Shown here: positions 25,301 to 31,763 of the stretch, in pieces
Layout of the letters: every line of letters starts with the position of its first letter
Numbering within the stretch: the stretch's first letter is position 1
Origin: an uncultured Alphaproteobacteria bacterium
GTDB lineage: Bacteria; Pseudomonadota; Alphaproteobacteria; UBA7879; UBA5542
Reading direction: 5' to 3'
DNA: 39,928 nucleotides
Assembly: GCA_903912365.1 (NCBI GenBank)
Contig: CAIWGV010000045.1
Span: 85,886-125,813 of the forward strand
Notes under the pieces: model-generated
What the model was told of the DNA's origin: nothing
The model's input: the letters and a program-made list of their open reading frames with translations, nothing else
Database searches by the model: none
Position numbers and translations under genes: made by a program

Positions 25301-25797
25301 AAACCCCTACCCTAACGGATACGAGGAGCATAGAAGAACGGGTAAGGGAATTGCAAAAAACCCTAAAGGAAATTACGAGAGAAAAAGATAATGCACTAAA
25401 AACCGCCACGCAGGCACGCGGACTCATAAAGAGTACGGGCTTACGACTAACATTACAACAAACAGAAATGGAAACTATGGAAGCTAATAGAGAAAAATTA
25501 GAGGCAACCCTTAGAGATCAAGAAAGACAGCTTGAGATTCAATCGACAGAATTGAGAGAATTGGGAGAGGCCGCGAGAAGTGATTGGGACGCCGATGAGG
25601 CTATCCAAGCATTAAGAGACAAGACTAATAGAATTCTCACCCAGTCTAAAGCAGAGGGAAAAACAATTGGGGAACAGAGAAAACAGCTTGCCAAATTACT
25701 TCGGGAAAACGAACAACAAAAACAGATGATTGCAGAAGCTCTTCTGGCAAACCAGCAATTCTCGACCGAAAACGAAGATTTAAAAAGAAAGATATAG
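22303..25797 (+). CDS. Very large exported coiled-coil protein, C-terminus lost by frame change
   Basis: This 1164-residue protein begins with a signal peptide (MRRFLIVFFASGGFSLLVTPG from the in-frame ATG at 22315; neither start has a strong ribosome site). Residues about 60-130 hold two related Cys-containing units, CESLDN...LPEVREFC and CENLIT...LPEVNKYC, which could form disulfides. From about residue 225 to the end it is almost continuous Glu/Gln/Ala/Lys-rich heptad sequence, including three RAAAAEA-type repeats near 845. The stop at 25795 is followed in the +1 frame by 70-odd further residues of the same composition, so the original protein was probably about 1235 residues. I do not recognise a family. 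Exported long coiled coils in intracellular bacteria are often surface or host-interaction proteins, but that is inference. It is monocistronic with its own candidate promoter. Confidence 0.8.
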   Translation: MRGFMRRFLIVFFASGGFSLLVTPGQSTTVGYKDAPSILSLNPNVNKKTRDTRGKRLLTLLKANRISCESLDNKGHEVGETPDAELPEVREFCLVDALKTKRETCENLITNRNWEYKLPEVNKYCSARLHWEQQDKSGHQWDKRNWKRTFSDEPVKSGPTPHSVETLPAAQLPIASGESHSPITLAVPVDDNRGLESDASRTHVTRTVTRRVPRDIPSLDGPEARGGTQHPELAQQKLNNAYNNVFAHLKQLHTAWETLEREQKTSNPEKLRPFEERFIRQVGQSQSYIGTLDRQNSFLGEELGRLFNTPSPKADRVALQKFHSMLNVVGRQNGDLHAKIKKMHQTYAALTGALKGKITQEVAEEIYQETIHPKPNGNDGNDLRELEIQIALTEKKGHDIGTQFEQIIGHTCPGDVCPAPQHILHQAKELEQKIQGLRAELATLENRDTRGNIPRVQALEAKIATLDTGLTKTIEGLRAELGTAQQASATADKVANNLLGEQEALRARVAQLATTEAAAKARVAEVERQEQTHQLTARQAEQAKAAVEKTLQEQRAEAAKLLAQNTALEEKIKRQAGRRILSVFQANRARRENAEIADNLRGLNRANEATVAALKQQLQTSELEKTEALSQVRKSLLSSGEAERGRVEAERKATELEKQQQRLNATLAVLQQRERDLGTEIVRVQATADTKTQLAEKTERQRKDLQENLQRTQNQIQALSSKNDQLGIEMKRSVAAHRIVGALLQSVATKKIKEAQEENQRVQAELAILRAESERSQAALKTDLDASKASLVQAQKEREDHQRQLSFTRNSTQETEQQTARERLRLDAQINGLAIDQKQAEARAAAAEARAAAAEARAAAAPAHSAEKAALEASAAAALAKKDQEILELKGRKSQLLWQKFISAVMEKNRLEKIGSAAGTVSLGNDFGFSQSLADQTKAILQAIADQKAAFETQAAQLGELQEALTEQDSTIEKLSAEQERLRALAKRAETLQREITPQQTPTLTDTRSIEERVRELQKTLKEITREKDNALKTATQARGLIKSTGLRLTLQQTEMETMEANREKLEATLRDQERQLEIQSTELRELGEAARSDWDADEAIQALRDKTNRILTQSKAEGKTIGEQRKQLAKLLRENEQQKQMIAEALLANQQFSTENEDLKRKI
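24829..24891 (+). repeat. 21-base in-frame tandem repeat in the coiled-coil gene
   Basis: Two perfect 21-base copies (24829-24849 and 24850-24870) and a third diverged copy to 24891 encode RAAAAEA units. The perfect DNA identity implies recent duplication and possible copy-number variation. Confidence 0.85.
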
Positions 25798-26014
25798 AGA
25801 GCAAAAAGACCTCTTAAGGAGAATAGATTTAGAAGTAAAAGCGAAACGAGAAGAGGCCAAAAGGCGATCTATACCGTCTGCAGAGACAATTGCTCAAGAG
25901 GAAGAGCTAAGGGAAAGATCTCTCAAAGTAGGAAGAGATCATCAACAATTATTATTAGAAAGGGAGAAGCGCAAAGAACGATCAACAGAACAACCAATAA
26001 ATCCCGCCCCCTAA
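25784..26014 (+). pseudogene. C-terminal continuation of the coiled-coil protein in the +1 frame
   Basis: Starting just before the stop at 25795, the +1 frame is open to a TAA at 26012 and encodes EQKDLLRRIDLEVKAKREEA followed by more Glu/Arg/Lys-rich sequence ending TEQPINPAP. The composition and heptad character match the upstream 1164 residues, and no start codon with a ribosome site precedes it. Removing one A from the AAAAA run at 25782-25786 would join the frames as DLKERYREQKDLL. It is either a real frameshift, a sequencing or assembly indel in a homopolymer, or, less likely, a +1 recoding site. Confidence 0.75.
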
Positions 26015-26119
26015 TAACACTCCCACCAAGATCCACCCTACAATGGCCATGAGGCGCTTTTGGGTGGAAGGGGCATTTTTATTAGCGGGCTTTAAAATTC
26101 TTCTCTCATCAGGTTCCAT
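25982..26119 (-). CDS. Small single-span membrane protein (45 residues)
   Basis: A short frame on the minus strand starts at an ATG preceded by AAAAAGGACCT, a good ribosome site. The N-terminal half is charged (MEPDERRILKPANKNAPSTQ) and the C-terminal half is one transmembrane helix, MAIVGWILVGVLLGGGIYWLF, ending in Cys. No family was recognised. Its last 33 bases overlap, in antisense, the C-terminal extension of the coiled-coil gene. Start signal, charge asymmetry (KR before the helix) and helix length all support a real protein. It and the adjoining upstream sequence to 26320 explain the gap between the coiled-coil and PotF-like genes. Confidence 0.72.
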   Translation of the reverse strand: MEPDERRILKPANKNAPSTQKRLMAIVGWILVGVLLGGGIYWLFC

Positions 26120-26320
26120 AGGTCCTTTTTATCATACTCGGGGGAAATAGGAAAGAGGGGGGTCTGTTTCCTTAGGGTTGACGCCTATACATAATAGGTA
26201 AGGGACTGATCAACGCCTAACCAGCTTATAAGATGTCGGCTATAAAACAAAATTATTGCGCAAGATTTTAGATCCAGGTATGGTGAAATCCATATAAAAA
26301 CCTAGAAACTAGCTGGAAAC

Positions 26321-27436
26321 ATGACAAAATATCTTAAATACTTCCTGTGCCTTTTTTTCCTTGGGGTGGGGTCCGCTGAGGCCGCCTCTCCCAACAAAGA
26401 CAACACCCTCCTTATTTATACCTGGGTAGGGCAAATAGATGGGCGCATCATTCAACTGTTTGAAAAAGAAACAGGCATTAAGGTTAAGCTGGATTACTAC
26501 GATAGCGATGAGGTTTTGGAAGCAAAGCTCCTCACGGGAAATTGTGGGTATGATTTGGTGATGCCGTCGGTGGCCCCCTATTTCGGGCGGCAGGTTCAGA
26601 TGAAAGTCTATGAACCCTTGGACAAAAACCAACTCTCCAACTGGAAGAATTTGGACCAAAACCTGCTGAAGCTTTTAAATCAAGTGGATCCTCAGAACCG
26701 ATACGGCATGCCCTTCATTTGGGGAACCACGGGGTTTGCTTATAATGAAACCACCCTTAAACGGGTTTTTGGGGATGAGAAAATTCCCCTCGATAGTCTG
26801 GCCATGATTTTCGATGAAAAACATATAAGTCGTTTGGCCCCCTATGGGGTTCTTTTGTTAGATTATCCTCAAGATCTTTTTGAAGCGGCCCTTCATTACA
26901 AAGGGATTAAACCGGATTATAAAGATCAAAACCAGATCAAAACATCCCAGGCTATCATTCGGAAAATCCGCCCTTATGTAAAAGCGTTTTCTTCCAACGT
27001 TGGTCGGATGATTGGAGACCTGGTGAATGGGGACGCCGCCTTTGTGCAAACATGGTCGGGAGATGCGCTCAAAGCCCAACAAGCTGCTATTGAGGCACAG
27101 AAGCCCTATAAAATAGGCTATGTGGTGCCCAAAAATTATTCCGGCATTTGGTGTGATCTTTTCGCCATCCCCAAAAATGCCCCCCATCCCCAGAATGCTC
27201 ATAAGTTTTTGAACTTTATGATGCGGGCAGAAGTAGCCGCCCGAAACATTGAGTACACCTTGGTTCCCATGGCCAACACAGCGGCCCTTGCCCTCTTGCC
27301 ACAAAACTTGAGAGATAATCCTTTTATTTATCCCGGGAGTGGTGTATTTAATGACTTCCGTTTACATGAGGTCCTGTCTTCGGAATATGAGCGGGCTTTA
27401 ACTCGGGCATGGACCAGCATTAGAATCGGACGATAA
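26321..27436 (+). CDS. Periplasmic polyamine-binding protein (PotD/PotF family)
   Basis: This 371-residue protein has a signal peptide MTKYLKYFLCLFFLGVGSAEA and the layout of PotF-type putrescine/spermidine binding proteins. Conserved stretches are YTWVGQIDGRIIQLFEKETG with IKVKLDYYDSDEVLEAKLL, CGYDLVMPSVAPYF, GMPFIWGTTGFAYNE, FVQTWSGDALKAQQAA, and the ending RALTRAWTSIRIGR. Resemblance to PotF is closer than to PotD by eye, but the ligand is not certain. No ATPase or permease partners are adjacent, so it either works with a transporter encoded elsewhere or is an orphan. It begins the run potF-like, lipoprotein, pgi, mutL; the first is separated from the lipoprotein gene by 30 bases. Confidence 0.87.
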   Translation: MTKYLKYFLCLFFLGVGSAEAASPNKDNTLLIYTWVGQIDGRIIQLFEKETGIKVKLDYYDSDEVLEAKLLTGNCGYDLVMPSVAPYFGRQVQMKVYEPLDKNQLSNWKNLDQNLLKLLNQVDPQNRYGMPFIWGTTGFAYNETTLKRVFGDEKIPLDSLAMIFDEKHISRLAPYGVLLLDYPQDLFEAALHYKGIKPDYKDQNQIKTSQAIIRKIRPYVKAFSSNVGRMIGDLVNGDAAFVQTWSGDALKAQQAAIEAQKPYKIGYVVPKNYSGIWCDLFAIPKNAPHPQNAHKFLNFMMRAEVAARNIEYTLVPMANTAALALLPQNLRDNPFIYPGSGVFNDFRLHEVLSSEYERALTRAWTSIRIGR

Positions 27437-27466
27437 AAACAGTTTTTGATCAAGTGATCGCTTAAA

Positions 27467-27961
27467 ATGTATTGTATGAGATTATTTGTTATTGTTTTGA
27501 TGGCCGCCCTTTTAGGAGGATGCGAATCCACCCGTCGGTACGTGGGCATTGATAAAGTGGGTCCCAACGAATATGACTCCACCCGCTGTGAACCTTTAGA
27601 AATCCCGGAAGATATGCCCCCCCTAACGGAGCCTAGACTGGGTATAAGACGCCCTCAAGAAAAGCGCATGGAGGATACCGTAAGAGATATTATAATATCT
27701 GAGAGAAGTCCCTCCAAGTCCAGGGAGGAAGATCCCCACCAAGCAGAAGCGTTCCTCCTCAAGAAGGCCGGGACAGGCTCTGAAGACAGGGATATTCGTA
27801 AAACTGTTGATTCGGAATCTCATAAAGAACTCACTTTTGAGGAGAAATTAAAACGCACTGTGACCTTTTGGAAGACCCCAAAAAAGGGGAATGTTATCGA
27901 CTCTGCCCAAGAAAAAGAACGCCTGGAGAAAGAAACCTCTGCGTCCAAAAATAAGGAATAA
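27467..27961 (+). CDS. DUF3035-like lipoprotein
   Basis: The 164-residue frame starts at 27467, with a second in-frame ATG at 27476 giving MRLFVIVLMAALLGGCEST. Neither has a clear ribosome site. LLGGC is a good lipobox. The mature part has VGPNEYDSTRCEPLEIPEDM and PRLGIRRPQE, matching the alphaproteobacterial DUF3035 pattern of a DEF-like motif, then PL-x-x-P and a Pro/Gly-rich PG-x-x-RP end. The C-terminal half is charged. DUF3035 proteins are thought to be envelope-associated, but their function is not settled. The gene ends two bases before the pgi ATG. Confidence 0.75.
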   Translation: MYCMRLFVIVLMAALLGGCESTRRYVGIDKVGPNEYDSTRCEPLEIPEDMPPLTEPRLGIRRPQEKRMEDTVRDIIISERSPSKSREEDPHQAEAFLLKKAGTGSEDRDIRKTVDSESHKELTFEEKLKRTVTFWKTPKKGNVIDSAQEKERLEKETSASKNKE

Positions 27962-27963
27962 TC

Positions 27964-29265
27964 ATGTATTTTCATCAGGACATTTCTGGATGTTTAAACA
28001 AATCTGTTAAAGACCAAGGCATTGGACCCGACTTTCTAAAACCCCTTCAAGGCCAACTTGAAAAAACCCTTCATTCCTTAAAAAAAGCTTATGAGGATGA
28101 AACTCTCCCTTTGCTTAGGCTTCCCTACCTTCGGAAAGATTTTCACGATGTGAAGGACTTGGTTTTGCGCCTACAGGATGATTTTTCAGACATTATTATT
28201 TTGGGAACAGGAGGATCTAGTCTCGGAGGCCAAGCTCTCTGCGCTCTCGTTCCCCATGCGCATCCACGTCTTCATTTTATGGAAAATATTGATCCCCAAA
28301 CCTTCGAGGATCTTTTTAGCATTATCAATCCTCAAACAACGGCTTTTATTGTCATTTCAAAGTCAGGAGAGACTGCGGAAACCCTTCTTCAGTTTATGGT
28401 TTGCGTTAAGAAATGGACGAAGGAGTTGGGCCCCAATGCCCCGCGGGATCACTTTGTCATTATCACAGAACCAAAAGAGTCTTCTCTTAAAAAACTTGGC
28501 GATCAGTTTCACATTCCTCTCATCGATCATGACCCCGAAATTGGGGGGCGTTTTTCGGCGCTCTCTCTTGTGGGTCTTCTGCCTCTTATGGTGGCGGGTA
28601 TTGATCCAGTCCCTGTCAGAGAAGGTGCCGCTCGGGTCTTTGATCGCCTTCTCACAACAGATGACGTCACAAAAATTGATGCGGCCGTGGGAGCTGCTCT
28701 CTCTTTCAGTTTGGATAAACGCGGAAAAAGTTTGTCCGTTCTAATGCCTTACGCAGACCGTCTCCATCCCTTTGTGTTTTGGTATCGCCAATTATGGGCA
28801 GAAAGTCTGGGGAAAAAAGGATGCGGCACAACGCCTCTTCTTTCCTGGGGAACAGTAGATCAGCACAGTCAGCTACAACTCTATCTAGATGGACCTCAAG
28901 ATAAAATGTTCACCATCATCAAATCTAAATTCCAAGGTGGAGGATTGAAGGTCCTACCTGAACTTGTGGCGGACTATCCAGATCTCAGATTCCTAAGCGA
29001 CGCTTCCATGGGAGACCTGATGGAAGCGGAACAAAAAGCCACCATTGATACGCTGATCAAAAACCATCGACCCACCCGGGTTTTGGAAGTTCCGGAACTT
29101 ACTTTTGATTTCATGGGCACCCTTATGATGCACTTCATGTTGGAAACCATTTTCTTGGCGGATCTTTACAAGATTAATGCCTTTGATCAACCGGCCGTTG
29201 AATCTGGAAAGATTTTGGCTAAAAAATATCTTCAGGAAATCTTAGAAGAAAACCGGAGGGGTTAG
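27964..29265 (+). CDS. pgi: Glucose-6-phosphate isomerase
   Basis: This 433-residue protein interconverts glucose-6-phosphate and fructose-6-phosphate. It has the sugar-isomerase pattern IILGTGGSSLGGQALCAL (about residues 75-92), FIVISKSGETAETLLQ (phosphate-binding Ser/Thr loop), the PGI signature DHDPEIGGRFSALSLVGLLP, and QLWAESLGKKGCGTTPLLSW with GTVDQHSQLQLYLDGP. It is the shorter PGI form rather than the roughly 550-residue enterobacterial type. AAGGAATAATC precedes the ATG. Its TAG stop overlaps the GTG start of mutL by one base, indicating coupling. Confidence 0.95.
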   Translation: MYFHQDISGCLNKSVKDQGIGPDFLKPLQGQLEKTLHSLKKAYEDETLPLLRLPYLRKDFHDVKDLVLRLQDDFSDIIILGTGGSSLGGQALCALVPHAHPRLHFMENIDPQTFEDLFSIINPQTTAFIVISKSGETAETLLQFMVCVKKWTKELGPNAPRDHFVIITEPKESSLKKLGDQFHIPLIDHDPEIGGRFSALSLVGLLPLMVAGIDPVPVREGAARVFDRLLTTDDVTKIDAAVGAALSFSLDKRGKSLSVLMPYADRLHPFVFWYRQLWAESLGKKGCGTTPLLSWGTVDQHSQLQLYLDGPQDKMFTIIKSKFQGGGLKVLPELVADYPDLRFLSDASMGDLMEAEQKATIDTLIKNHRPTRVLEVPELTFDFMGTLMMHFMLETIFLADLYKINAFDQPAVESGKILAKKYLQEILEENRRG

Positions 29266-31037
29266 TGGGATCCATCCGGCGCCTTCCGTCAAATCTCATC
29301 AACCAAATTGCCGCGGGAGAAGTGATTGAGCGACCCGCTTCCGCCGTCAAGGAGCTGGTTGAAAATGCCATTGATGCGGGCGCCACCCATATTGATATCC
29401 TCCTTCGAGATGGGGGACGCTCCCTCATCACCGTCATCGATGATGGCCGGGGTATTCCTTCCCAAGAAATCCCTCTGGCTTTGGAGCGACATGCCACCTC
29501 CAAACTGCCCGACGAAGATCTCTTTAATATCACAAGCCTTGGATTCCGGGGGGAGGCCTTGCCCTCCATTGGCGCCGTCAGTCGCTTGACCCTAACAAGT
29601 CGTACAGAAGCTTCCTCGGAAGGATGGAAGGTTTCCGTAGAGGGAGGAATTTTAGGCCCTCTGGAACCCACTCCTTTCCCCCTTGGCACAAAGATAGAGG
29701 TTCGAGATTTATTTTTTGCGGTGCCAGCCCGACTCAAGTTCTTGAAAACACCTCCTACAGAGACAGCCCATGTTACAGAGATTGTGCAGCGCTTGGCCAT
29801 GGCCTATGGACAGATTTCCTTTACGCTCAAGACAGACCAACGAACACTCCTCTCCCTAGATGCCGTATCCGACACGCCCGAAGGCCAACTGAAAAGATTG
29901 TCTGAAATTATGGGAGCAGAATTTTTTGATAATACCCTACCTGTAGATGCAGAACGGGAAGGTTTTAAAATGACCGGCTTCATTAGCCTCCCTACCCTTA
30001 ATCGATCTAACGCTCAAATGCAGTTTCTTTTTGTTAATGGCCGTCCTGTTCGGGATAAAATCCTCGCAGGTGCTGTGCGGGCAGCCTACCAAGATTTTCT
30101 CTCCCACGACCGGCATCCCCTCCTAACTCTCTTTCTGGAAATCCCCTCTCGGTATGTGGATGTAAACGTACATCCTGCCAAAACCGAAGTTCGCTTCCAA
30201 GATTCAGGGTTTGTACGAGGCTTTATTGTGAGTGTTTTAAAATCCACCCTTTCTGGTATGGCCCACCGCACCTCCACCTCCTCATCCCAACAAGCCCTTG
30301 AAGCAATGCGGCCTTCCTTCTCTCCCCAAAGACAAAATACCTTTGGGTACAAACAGCCTTCTTTCTCTCCCACAAGTCTTTTTGTGCAAGAATCAGCCCC
30401 AGCTCTCGCACCCTCTGCCCGGACCCTGGTGGCGGAACAAGAGCCCTCTCCCACCCATTTCCCTTTGGGCGCAGCTTGCGCTCAAATCCATGAAACTTAT
30501 ATCATTGCCCAAACGGAAGATGGCCTGGTCATTGTGGATCAACATGCGGCCCATGAACGACTCGTTTATGAACGGTTAAAAAAAGATATGGAGGCCACCG
30601 GTGTCAAACGACAACTTCTTCTGATCCCAGAGGTTGTTGAAGTAACGGAGGCAGAGTTGACCCTACTAATACAACACCAGCAAGATCTAGAAACCCTTGG
30701 TCTTGTTTTTGAGGAGTTTGGAGACAAGGCCCTTGTCATTCGAGAGATCCCCTCCCTGTTAGGGCATACGGACATTCGTCTTCTGGTGAGGGACCTGGCA
30801 GAAGAGTTGGTAGAACAAGGAGTCTCTTTTAAATTAAAGGAGAAAATTCATGAAGTTTGCTCTCTCATGGCATGCCATGGCAGTGTCCGATCCGGAAAGA
30901 AAATGACCATTCCAGAAATGAATGATCTTTTGCGTCAAATGGAAGCAACGCCCTATTCTGGCCAGTGTAATCACGGCCGCCCCACCCAAGTAGATCTAAA
31001 ACTCAATGATATTGAGAAGCTATTCGGTCGTAAGTAG
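29265..31037 (+). CDS. mutL: DNA mismatch repair protein MutL (endonuclease type)
   Basis: This 590-residue MutL starts at GTG 29265, preceded by GGAGGGG and overlapping the pgi stop. The N-terminal GHKL ATPase shows NAIDAGATHIDI, IDDGRGIP, and GFRGEALPSIGAVSRL, and the middle has FVNGRPVRDK and VDVNVHPAKTEVRF. A Ser/Pro-rich linker leads to a C-terminal domain containing DQHAAHERLVYER, which fits the DQHA-x2-E-x4-E metal-binding endonuclease motif. ACHGSVRSG, QCNHGRP and the terminal FGR motifs are also present. It should therefore nick DNA itself, as expected in bacteria that lack MutH. No mutS is seen here. Confidence 0.96.
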   Translation: MGSIRRLPSNLINQIAAGEVIERPASAVKELVENAIDAGATHIDILLRDGGRSLITVIDDGRGIPSQEIPLALERHATSKLPDEDLFNITSLGFRGEALPSIGAVSRLTLTSRTEASSEGWKVSVEGGILGPLEPTPFPLGTKIEVRDLFFAVPARLKFLKTPPTETAHVTEIVQRLAMAYGQISFTLKTDQRTLLSLDAVSDTPEGQLKRLSEIMGAEFFDNTLPVDAEREGFKMTGFISLPTLNRSNAQMQFLFVNGRPVRDKILAGAVRAAYQDFLSHDRHPLLTLFLEIPSRYVDVNVHPAKTEVRFQDSGFVRGFIVSVLKSTLSGMAHRTSTSSSQQALEAMRPSFSPQRQNTFGYKQPSFSPTSLFVQESAPALAPSARTLVAEQEPSPTHFPLGAACAQIHETYIIAQTEDGLVIVDQHAAHERLVYERLKKDMEATGVKRQLLLIPEVVEVTEAELTLLIQHQQDLETLGLVFEEFGDKALVIREIPSLLGHTDIRLLVRDLAEELVEQGVSFKLKEKIHEVCSLMACHGSVRSGKKMTIPEMNDLLRQMEATPYSGQCNHGRPTQVDLKLNDIEKLFGRK

Positions 31038-31139
31038 TTTTTTCTTTTTTAATCTCTTTATTGTTCTTCAAAATATTTTTATGGTAAAATACGTTGTTAT
31101 TAAGAATAATACTTTATAATTTTTTGGAGAGGCATAGTC

Positions 31140-31751
31140 ATGATAAAAAAACTTACAGGGCTCATTACCCTTATACTTGCAGTCCCTTCTTCTTTTGGTG
31201 CTTCTGGTACTCCAGAAGAATCAAAAAAAGGGCCTTTAAGTGTGCACACACATGTCGACGTGATTAACGAGTTGTCTTTGTCTGTCAACGACCTTGAAAA
31301 TCCCCCTCAGCCTCCCCCACATGGAAGTCCGACACAAAAACTTAGAGGCAGTCTCAAATTAGGAGGTGATGGCTTAACTGTTGAAGGCCTAAAATTTAAA
31401 CTAAGGGGTGGTCGCCCAACTGTTAAAAAAGTAGCAAGGGCCAAGCCAGAGGCGTCCCTCAAAAAAGAAAGATTCGCCATGATTCTGCCGCAGGGGAATT
31501 TGATAATTGAAAGACATTATTTAGATGAAGTAGATGAAGATGGAAAAAAGTTCCTTCTTAAATTATCCGGATTCATTAAAGATACTTTACCAACCTTATC
31601 TGCCTACTCTGAGTCTCCAGAAGACGAAGACCGTGTTGCCCGTGAGATCCTTAGCACCCTTAACATCGACCCCGATCAGGATAAAGAAGGTGTTTTAAAA
31701 GACCTTGGAAGGTATGAAAATAAGGGCATAGTCTATGACATTATCCCATAA
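31140..31751 (+). CDS. Exported protein of unknown function
   Basis: A 203-residue protein with a signal peptide (MIKKLTGLITLILAVPSSFG) and a Pro/Gly-rich segment around residues 55-65 (NPPQPPPHGSP). A basic central region (KLRGGRPTVKKVARAKPEA) and an acidic C-terminal half follow (SESPEDEDRVAREIL, IDPDQDKEG). No cysteine, membrane helix after the signal, or known domain was seen. GGAGAGG precedes the ATG, and a TATAAT (31115-31120) lies about 20 bases upstream with a weak TTGTTA 15 bases before it. The gene follows mutL by about 100 bases and converges with polA, leaving 12 bases between stops. I do not recognise a family. Confidence 0.75.
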   Translation: MIKKLTGLITLILAVPSSFGASGTPEESKKGPLSVHTHVDVINELSLSVNDLENPPQPPPHGSPTQKLRGSLKLGGDGLTVEGLKFKLRGGRPTVKKVARAKPEASLKKERFAMILPQGNLIIERHYLDEVDEDGKKFLLKLSGFIKDTLPTLSAYSESPEDEDRVAREILSTLNIDPDQDKEGVLKDLGRYENKGIVYDIIP

Positions 31752-31763
31752 AAAGGGATCGGC

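Noticed and set aside
25780-25786. Slippery heptamer T-TTA-AAA as a programmed -1 frameshift site in the coiled-coil gene
   Set aside because: The matching tail is in the +1 frame, and the -1 frame closes after about 10 codons, so a -1 slip would not reach it.
29219-29800. Minus-strand frame of 193 residues opposite the mutL start
   Set aside because: It is an antisense shadow rich in Arg/Ser/Pro over an intact mutL, with no ribosome site.
31743-31759. Terminator hairpin ATCCC/GGGAT between the convergent 31140 gene and polA
   Set aside because: The stem is only five base pairs and no T run follows on either strand.
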